Notes under the pieces: model-generated | Told to the model about the DNA's origin: nothing | Database searches by the model: none | The model's input: only the letters and a program-made list of their open reading frames with translations | Program-made: the position numbers and the translations under genes | Source: Thunnus maccoyii | Taxonomy: Eukaryota; Chordata; Actinopteri; Scombriformes; Scombridae | Assembly: GCF_910596095.1 (NCBI RefSeq) | Contig: NC_056553.1 | Location: 120,001-184,000 of the forward strand | Direction: 5' to 3' | Length of the DNA: 64,000 nucleotides | In this document: piece by piece, positions 48,301 through 64,000 of the stretch | Numbering within the stretch: position 1 is the stretch's first letter | How the letters are laid out: every line of letters starts with the position of its first letter

Positions 48301-49514
48301 ACCTCTACCTGTACCTGTACCTCTACCTGTACCTCTACCTCTACCTGTACCTCTACCTCTACCTGTACCTGTACCTCTACCTGTACCTCTACCTCTACCT
48401 GTACCTCTACCTCTACCTCTACCTGTACCTCTACCTGTACCTCTACCTGTACCTCTACCTCTACCTGTACCTCTACCTGTACCTCTACCTGTACCTCTAC
48501 CTGTACCTCTACCTCTACCTGTACCTCTACCTGTACCTCTACCTGTACCTCTACCTGTACCTCTACCTGTACCTCTACCTCTACCTGTACCTCTACCTCT
48601 ACCTCTACCTGTACCTCTACCTGTACCTCTACCTGTACCTCTACCTCTACCTCTACCTGTACATGTACCTCTACCTCTACCTATACCTCTACCTGTACCT
48701 GTACTTCTACCTCTACCTGTACCTCTACCTGTACCTCTACCTCTACCTGTACCTGTACCTCTACCTCTACCTCTACCTCTACCTGTACATGTACCTCTAC
48801 CTCTACCTCTACCTATACCTCTACCTGTACCTGTACTTCTACCTCTACCTGTACCTGTACCTCTACCTCTACCTCTACCTGTACCTGTACCTCTACCTGT
48901 ACCTGTACCTACCTATAACACAGCTATCACAATTCATTACTCAAGCAATGTTATGACAAATACCATCATATGATTTACATATGATTAGACATTTAATTCA
49001 CCCAATTTTCAGGTTTAGTTACAATAAGGGTTTAAATAATGAATGTTCTTCAGTTTTCTGACGGGTCTGGCGATACGCTGAACCTTTCTGTCCCAGTTCA
49101 GATGACTTCAAGGTCATTTAAATGCGTTTCAGTCGTTCATGTTGTCAGCCAGCTGGTTTTCCAAGAGTTCTGACACAGTGTTGGATTCTGGCCAGCGTCA
49201 TGTTATCAGACCCCCACTTGGGTGAGAGGTCAGTTTGTGTGGGTCCAGGTGAGACCTTCACCTCATATCATGATACTAATACTACTGACACTGTTGCTGC
49301 TGATTGTAGTACTCTTATTGTGACCGTGTGTATTTGTACCCGTGAAGAGTTCAGTGTCACTCTGTACTTTCAGGCGTCTGATCTGAAGCGTCATGAGAAC
49401 AACATGCACAGTGAGAGGAAGCAGCTGAACCCTTTACAGAGCGACACAGAAACACTGCAGGCCGCTGCCATGGCTGCTGAGGAGCAACATCTGGACAACA
49501 TCAGCTGCTCCTAA
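42174..49514 (+). CDS. zbtb14: zbtb14 (BTB and five C2H2 zinc fingers), complete
   Basis: Nuclear sequence-specific transcription factor (ZF5/ZFP161) binding GC-rich promoters. Coding exons are 42174-42362, 42448-42618, 43762-43857, 43937-44080, 44364-44608, 45073-45158, 45308-45447, 46993-47088 and 49374-49514. They total 1308 nt, 435 residues plus TAA; human ZBTB14 is about 449. The BTB/POZ domain is at about residues 18-118 ([44 protein letters not shown]). The acidic linker keeps [11 protein letters not shown] and [11 protein letters not shown]. Five CxxC...HxxxH fingers run from C268 to about residue 406 ([40 protein letters not shown]). The start matches human MSETIKY. Introns 5 and 6 are phases 2 and 1, all others phase 0. 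Odd: eight introns interrupt this coding sequence, four of them inside or between fingers. Confidence 0.96.
42448..42618 (+). CDS. zbtb14: zbtb14 coding exon 2 (BTB C-half)
   Basis: 171 nt, residues 64-120, [11 protein letters not shown] to KLCSQ. Acceptor tttatgcag. Donor CAG/GTAACA is the first unit of the 15-nt array. Confidence 0.96.
42619..43617 (+). repeat. 15-nt GT...AG array filling zbtb14 intron 2
   Basis: Unit GTAACACACACACAG, with variants of 13-17 nt and longer ones (gtaactaacacacag, gtaactaatccaaacacag). The first unit begins at the splice donor itself. Each unit starts with GTAAC and ends ACAG, so every junction reads CAG/GTAAC. Confidence 0.97.
43762..43857 (+). CDS. zbtb14: zbtb14 coding exon 3
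   Basis: 96 nt, residues 121-152. [19 protein letters not shown] corresponds to human KRDVSSPDE. Acceptor gttccctcag, donor GAG/GTACAC. Confidence 0.92.
43937..44080 (+). CDS. zbtb14: zbtb14 coding exon 4
   Basis: 144 nt, residues 153-200, [13 protein letters not shown] to [18 protein letters not shown]. Acceptor gtttgcag, donor AAG/GTACAA. Confidence 0.94.
44364..44608 (+). CDS. zbtb14: zbtb14 coding exon 5 (linker and first finger)
   Basis: 245 nt, residues 201-281 plus two bases of Arg282. Contains [20 protein letters not shown] and the first finger CxxC (C268, C271). Acceptor ctgccag, donor CAG/GTAATC. Confidence 0.95.
44612..45057 (+). repeat. 13-14-nt CACACCTGACCTA array in zbtb14 intron 5
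   Basis: Units cacacctgaccta and cacacctgacctt with some cacacctggtcaa. It starts a few bases after the donor and ends about 15 bases before the acceptor tgtctttag. Confidence 0.95.
45073..45158 (+). CDS. zbtb14: zbtb14 coding exon 6 (fingers 1-2)
   Basis: 86 nt, completes finger 1 (KHEKLH) and carries [15 protein letters not shown]. Donor AAG/GTAGAG, phase 1. Confidence 0.95.
45308..45447 (+). CDS. zbtb14: zbtb14 coding exon 7 (fingers 2-4)
   Basis: 140 nt, residues 311-357, [20 protein letters not shown] to FACQMCEK. Acceptor gtgttacag. Donor AAG/GTCTGT departs from the GTRAG consensus. Confidence 0.95.
45448..46990 (+). repeat. Two abutting arrays filling zbtb14 intron 7
   Basis: From the donor to about 46020 a 16-nt unit GTCTGTCTGCTAACCT (variants GCTCACCT, GCTAGCCT, GCTCATCT). 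From 46021 to the acceptor, TCTCACCTGTCTG / TCTCACCTGCC / TCTCACCTGTCTC units. The second array ends cacctgtctgcag, the acceptor itself. Spurious long frames cross it on both strands. Confidence 0.96.
46993..47088 (+). CDS. zbtb14: zbtb14 coding exon 8 (fingers 4-5)
   Basis: 96 nt, residues 358-389, [19 protein letters not shown] to [10 protein letters not shown]. Acceptor cctgtctgcag. Donor AAG/GTCCTG is non-consensus. Confidence 0.95.
47092..47605 (+). repeat. (ACTACTAAT/ACT) trinucleotide-type array in zbtb14 intron 8
   Basis: Imperfect NAY-NCT triplets (aatactactactgctgat) from just after the donor. Three-base periodicity explains the open frames on both strands. Confidence 0.93.
47606..47965 (+). 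other. zbtb14 intron 8 spacer
   Basis: AT-rich, no feature seen. Confidence 0.5.
47966..48917 (+). repeat. 6-nt array TACCTG/TACCTC in zbtb14 intron 8
   Basis: Mixed order of the hexamers CTACCT and GTACCT for about 950 bp. Every hexamer pair holds ACCTG or ACCTC. Confidence 0.96.
48918..49373 (+). other. zbtb14 intron 8, 3' end
   Basis: No additional exon seen; acceptor ctgtactttcag before 49374. Confidence 0.7.
49374..49514 (+). CDS. zbtb14: zbtb14 coding exon 9 and stop
   Basis: 141 nt including TAA (49512-49514). It completes finger 5 ([20 protein letters not shown]) and ends [19 protein letters not shown], close to human [20 protein letters not shown]. Confidence 0.96.
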   Translation, partial: ASDLKRHENNMHSERKQLNPLQSDTETLQAAAMAAEEQHLDNISCS

Positions 49515-50052
49515 CACCTGGAGGACGTCAGCTGCTCCTAACACCTGGAGGACGTCAGCTGCTCCTAACACCTGGGCGACGTCGGCCACCCCCAACACCT
49601 GAACGACGTCGGCCACCCCCCAACACCTGAACGACGTCGGCCACCCCCCAACACCTGGACGACGTCGGCCGCCCCCCAACACCTGGACGACGTCGGCCGC
49701 CCCCCAACACCTGGACGACGTCGGCCACCCCCAACACCTGAACGACGTCGGCCACCCCCCAACACCTGAACGACGTCGGCCGCCCCCCAACACCTGAACG
49801 ACGTCGGCCACCCCCCAACACCTGGACGACGTCGGCAGCCCCCCAACACCTGGACGACGTCGGCCGCCCCCCAACACCTGAACAACGTCGGCCACCCCCC
49901 AACACCTGGACGACGTCGGCAGCCCCCCAACATCTGGACGACGTCGGCCACCCCCCAACACCTGAACGACGTCGGCCACCCCCCAACACCTGGACGACGT
50001 CGGCAGCCCCCCAACGTCTGGACGACGTCGGCAGCCCCCCAACATCTGGACG
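49488..50052 (+). repeat. 27-28-nt array starting inside the zbtb14 stop-codon region
   Basis: The first unit is the final 27 coding bases (CATCTGGACAACATCAGCTG then CTCCTAA). Units 2 and 3 are CACCTGGAGGACGTCAGCTG then CTCCTAA. Later units change to cacctgaacgacgtcggcc with a C-run. About 20 copies, CpG-rich, entirely in the 3'UTR. Confidence 0.95.
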
Positions 50053-50082
50053 TCAGCTGACTCTGATCAGTCTCAGTTTATT

Positions 50083-50088
50083 AATAAA
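50083..50088 (+). terminator. zbtb14 poly(A) signal, proximal
   Basis: AATAAA directly after the UTR array. Confidence 0.65.
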
Positions 50089-50340
50089 AGTATTTTTCTG
50101 TATCTATATTGATTGTTTTTGTAAAGTCTGGTGTTTCTTTGCTGAATCAGTGAACATGAACTGACTCTAACATGAACTGATGACCTCAGCGATCATGTGA
50201 TCAACACGTTAAACATGGACGCTTCTCCTGCGCCTTCATGTATGATTTGTAATTTTGTCTGTAAATGTTCAGGATGTTTTTCAGTCTGAACCAAACTGTA
50301 CAGAAAACGGTCGATTTTGAAGCTGTTGGTTTGTGTTGTA

Positions 50341-50346
50341 AATAAA
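50341..50346 (+). terminator. zbtb14 poly(A) signal, distal
   Basis: AATAAA followed by a T/G-rich stretch (gttgctctgttcagttt). Confidence 0.65.
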
Positions 50347-50359
50347 ACTGTTGCTCTGT

Positions 50360-51100
50360 TCAGTTTAATGAGCAGAGCTGCTGCGTTTTAAACCTTTCAT
50401 CTGTTTTTAATTATACTTTATAACTTTCACTGAACTACAGAAGCCCTGGGAGGACATGTTTATTCACAGGACTGTGAGTCCTGAACTAGAATGAACTAGA
50501 AAGTGCATTTCCTGTGGAAAATGTGTGCTAATGCAGACAGCTGAAATAAATTGCAAAGCATTGCTGAAAATGCAGAATTCTGCAGCAATTTTTTTAAATT
50601 TAAAAGATTTAAAATCCCGTAGTCCCACCGACAGGTGACATTGTATCAGATGCTACAGACTTCAGCAGGGAATGTTACATTATAGAGACGTGGCAGTGAA
50701 TGTTTTATTAACAGCCACAAGAACTTGTGTACCAAGTTTCATTTGATTAATGACAACAGACTTGCAGAAATATGATGTTATAATGTTACAGTAGCGCCCC
50801 CTGTGGGTAGAACTGTATCAAATGTTACATACTTGTGCAGTGCGGCTGTATAAACAACATTTCCAAATTTGTTTGAAGTCCAGTTCAGTATTGAAGAGTT
50901 TCGGTCTGTTGACGGCATCAGGCCTTCAGAAGTTTAGTAACCAGTTCCAGACAAACAGCAGTGATACCAGTATCACCTGTAAATATGGTCTATACCAAGT
51001 CTGCTGAGGATTAGATGAAATATGCGCCAGGAGAAGCAAAAAACGTCTTCACCAATAAATCCAAAATGGCTGAAAATTTTTCCAGCAGAGTCAAACTCTT
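50360..51100. other. Spacer between zbtb14 and the LTR-like block
   Basis: Contains cagtagcgccccctgtgg, a phrase common in teleost dispersed repeats. No gene supported. Confidence 0.5.
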
Positions 51101-51104
51101 GGCT

Positions 51105-51745
51105 CTCATTGGACGAGACCCGCTGGAAAGGCAGCGGATTTCCTCCTCGCGGCTGTGACGTCACTGAGAGTATAAACACCGGAGGCCCTCTTTGAACAGA
51201 GCTTCCAGCTGTTCACACAGCCGACGAAAGAAGTAACTCCGGCCGAACAATCCCGACCTCGCTGGACGAGCACGCTACCGGATCCAAAGAAGACCGCTGT
51301 GCGCTTTCCCACCTTTCCTGCAGGAGAGGATGGAGCATAACCTCTGTCCCCGCTCACCTTTAACTGAGTCGAGAGGACGGCCCCCGTCAGCATCTGAGCT
51401 GAGGAACTGATCCGGGCCTGAAAGATGGACTGAAACACACCCTGCTCGCTTCCTGAAGTGACACAAGAGGCTGAAGTCTGGGCAGAGACGAGTTATTAAA
51501 GTGTTATTTTCAGCTTTATTGCTGTTTGTTGTGCAGTTAACGGACGGTGAGTTCGGTTGTTGCTGCTGAAAGTATTATTGTTGGTTGCTTCTTATTCTGG
51601 TTGCGTTTATCACACTGAACCGATCGGCTTCGTGTTCGCTGGACATCGTGTGTAGACCGTCGGTTGCATTTTATTTATTGAAATCAGACCACAGCTGACG
51701 AATAAAGACGTTTCCACACAACATCTGTGTGGAAATAAAAGCAAC
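51105..51745 (+). promoter_or_regulatory. Solo-LTR-like or promoter block (CRE + TATA + poly(A))
   Basis: CRE TGACGTCA at 51156-51163, TATAAA at 51171-51176, then about 550 bases to AATAAA-type signals near 51703-51738. This compact promoter-to-poly(A) layout without a reading frame suggests a solo LTR. LTR ends (TG...CA) and target duplication not resolved. Confidence 0.4.
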
Positions 51746-51816
51746 TTCCCCTCAGCTGAGATCTTCTGTTCTTTGGTGTTTTTCACCCTCTCGTCTCTAC
51801 TGACCCACTTACACAT

Positions 51817-53284
51817 CAGGGACGTGCAGAGTCCAGTATTTGTATTTGTATCCGTATTTGTTGAGGCAGCAAAATTATTTGTGTTTGTATTTGAATAAAA
51901 GTGGAAAGAGGCTTAAAAACCCTGTTTTTGTTTTTATTAGAAAATTAAAGCGTTATAATAATAAGTGTTCATGAATAAACTACCTTATGAAGTTGGTCCC
52001 CACACCGGGTCTCCAACCAGAGTCCCAGATCAGATCAGAGACGACGGCGCTGACTACTGAGATAAAACTTTACTCATCACCTCCCTGCAGACAGACCTCT
52101 ACCTGTTAATACACCCGTAACACACAGACAGACCTCTACCTGTTAATACACCCGTAACACACAGACAGACCTCTACCTGTTAATACACCCGTAACACACA
52201 GACAGACCTCTACCTGTTAATACACCCGTAACACACAGACAGACCTCTACCTGTTAATACACCCGTAACACACAGACAGACCTCTACCTGTTAATACACC
52301 CGTAACACACAGACAGACCTCTACCTGTTTATACACCCGTAACACACAGACCTCTACCTGTTAATACACCCGTAACACACAGACAGACCTCTACCTGTTA
52401 ATACACCCGTAACACACAGACAGACCTCTACCTGTTAATACACCCGTAACACACAGACAGACCTCTACCTGTTAATACACCCGTAACACACAGACAGACC
52501 TCTACCTGTTAATACACCTGTAACACACAGACAGACCTCTACCTGTTAATACACCCGTAACACACAGACAGACCTCTACCTGTTAATACACCCGTAACAC
52601 ACAGACAGACCTCTACCTGTTAATACACCCGTAACACACAGACAGACCTCTACCTGTTAATACACCCGTAACACACAGACAGACCTCTACCTGTTAATAC
52701 ACCTGTAACACACAGACAGACCTCTACCTGTTAATACACCTGTAACACACAGACAGACCTCTACCTGTTAATACACCCGTAACACACAGACCTCTACCTG
52801 TTAATACACCTGTAACACACAGACAGACCTCTACCTGTTAATACACCTGTAACACACAGACAGACCTCTACCTGTTAATACACCCGTAACACACAGACAG
52901 ACCTCTACCTGTTAATACACCCGTAACACACAGACAGACCTCTACCTGTTAATACACCCGTAACACACAGACAGCACAGCCTGGAACATGTAGAGAAGAA
53001 CTTCAAAGTCGATTCTTGCTTTGCACTTTTCACTTTGTGCGTCATGCAGCAGGTGGATGTGACTCCCCTCACTGAGACCTGCTGACAGACGTCACAGCGG
53101 AGCAGAGGAGAGACACTGAGACAGTGATGTAATCGACCTGCGAGCTGGTATTCGCCATGTTTTTGACTTTTTTTTAATTTCTGAAAACAAATAATTTTAA
53201 AAATATTTCTGTGAAATAAATATTCATAAAAAAACACTATTTGTGCTTTGCCGAATATCGTATTTGTATTCGGGCACACCCCTA
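51817..53284. mobile_element. Non-autonomous hAT-type element, copy 2, expanded by an internal array
   Basis: The left end CAGGGACGTGCAGAGTCC and right end CGGGCACACCCCTA match copy 1 (30258-31256) throughout, including gttggtccccacaccgggtc and gatgtgactcccctc. The difference is a roughly 0.9 kb array in place of one unit. Flanking 8-mers agree at only 5 of 8 positions. Confidence 0.8.
52085..52975. repeat. 37-nt minisatellite inside hAT copy 2
   Basis: About 24 copies by length of ACCTCTACCTGTTAATACAC plus CCGTAACACACAGACAG. hAT copy 1 has a single diverged version at about 30768-30803. Confidence 0.95.
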
Positions 53285-53292
53285 ATAGACAC

Positions 53293-53805
53293 ACACACGC
53301 ACACACACTACTCTGTAGTCAGACGTGTTGCTAGGCAACAGAGATGCTCAGATTTGTCCAATGCCATTGTAGTGATCGGAGGCAACACACACACACATTC
53401 TTCTGTTTATAACTGCCGTTGTTGCTTGTTTTACTGTAGTTGCATGATAGACGTTTATTAATTGAAGCTTTATTGATTAGTAATTGATCACAGTAATGTT
53501 AATAAAGTGTGATTGTGTGTATTCATACTGTGATAACAGCTTGCTGACGTTCAGAGTTCCTCCTGTAATGTTCTTGGATTAACAGCCTTCATCAGTCCCT
53601 GCCCTCATCAATATTCATTTCCATTAATAATTGTATTGATTTTCAATAATTAATAATTATCTTCAATAATTATTAATTATTGCTAATAAGCAAACCTGCT
53701 CCTAACTGAGTCCCAACAAGCTGAAGTCTGCAGAAGTAGAAGCAACCAAAAAACATTAATAAAGATTTGAATAGAACAAAAAATGTATTTAAATTGGTGT
53801 GTGCT
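53293..53805. other. Spacer 3' of the RhoGAP gene
   Basis: AT-rich, (CA)n fragments at 53288-53310. Nothing supported. Confidence 0.5.
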
Positions 53806-53962
53806 GCTGGTCACGTGATCCACAGCTGGTCACGTGATCCACAGCTGGTCACGTGATCCACAGCTGGTCACGTGATCCAGCGCTGGTCACGTGATCCACA
53901 GCTGGTCACCTGATCCACAGCTGGTCACGTGATCCACAGCTGGTCACGTGATCCACAGCTGC
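53806..53962. repeat. 19-nt E-box array GCTGGTCACGTGATCCACA
   Basis: Eight near-identical units. Seven keep the palindromic E-box core CACGTG in context GTCACGTGAT, and one has CACCTG. Lies about 200 bases past the stop of the minus-strand RhoGAP gene. Confidence 0.95.
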
Positions 53963-54040
53963 ATCACATTGACAGCTGATATTTGAGCAGCTTATACTGA
54001 CATGAATGTGAAACAAACACCATCAGCAGGACTTTACGTC

Positions 54041-54064
54041 TTTAATATGAGCACAACATTTAAT
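54041..54064 (-). terminator. Candidate poly(A) signals of the RhoGAP gene
   Basis: ATTAAA variants on the minus strand at 54046-54041 and 54064-54059, about 100 bases past the stop. No canonical AATAAA nearby. Confidence 0.35.
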
Positions 54065-54162
54065 CAATAATCATTTATCGATCAGTTTATCAATAGAAAC
54101 CAAAGTTTGACCTGAGAGGATTCAAAATAAACAGTTCATACAAAGAAAACTGTTCCTGTGTG

Positions 54163-64000
<9,838 letters not shown>

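Overview
The window is a stretch of a teleost fish nuclear genome, probably a percomorph. It holds vertebrate multi-exon genes with GT-AG introns, plus fish-type repeats: hAT and MITE families, L2/CR1-like LINEs with an esterase ORF1, and L1 remnants. Tandem arrays are extremely abundant. Summing the array coordinates below, roughly 25 kb (about 40 percent) of the 64 kb is micro- or minisatellite. Almost all long open reading frames here are artefacts of these arrays. The real genes are split into short exons that I assembled by reading frame, splice sites and protein family.

Left region (1-14.3 kb, minus strand): the 5' part of a protein 4.1 family gene, best matched to epb41l3. I see a candidate 5'UTR exon with CRE and TATA-like box (near 14.2-14.3 kb), the start-codon exon (12555-12654), the exon entering the FERM domain (12289-12468) and two further FERM exons (244-348, 127-162). 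The gene runs off the left edge. Its third intron holds a 3.9 kb array starting exactly at the splice donor. Between 0.77 and 7.5 kb lie nested transposon remnants: an L1 broken by a 1.5 kb hAT element and a LINE tail, an L2-like LINE, and a BED-finger fragment.

Middle (14.5-36 kb): no convincing coding gene. It holds four large arrays (16.4, 18.9, 25.6 and 34.5-35.5 kb), two well-preserved MITEs, LINE tails, a hAT element with 8-bp target duplication and a possible extra first exon near 29.7 kb.

Right-centre (36-50.1 kb, plus strand): complete zbtb14 (BTB plus five C2H2 fingers, 435 residues). It runs from a GC-rich promoter with CRE and NRF1-like sites through nine coding exons to poly(A) signals. 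The introns are mostly tandem arrays, and the 3'UTR array is a decayed repetition of the last nine codons.

Right region (54.1-64 kb, minus strand): most of an ARHGAP18/28/40-family RhoGAP gene (probably arhgap28). Eleven coding exons plus a partial one are in consistent phase down to the stop codon, and it runs off the right edge. epb41l3, zbtb14 and arhgap28 all lie on human 18p11, which supports the identities.

The outstanding theme is that many arrays are anchored on splice junctions: units begin with the intron's own donor, contain the exon end plus donor, or repeat the acceptor. A shared ACCTG/CAGGT core links many of the gene-embedded arrays.
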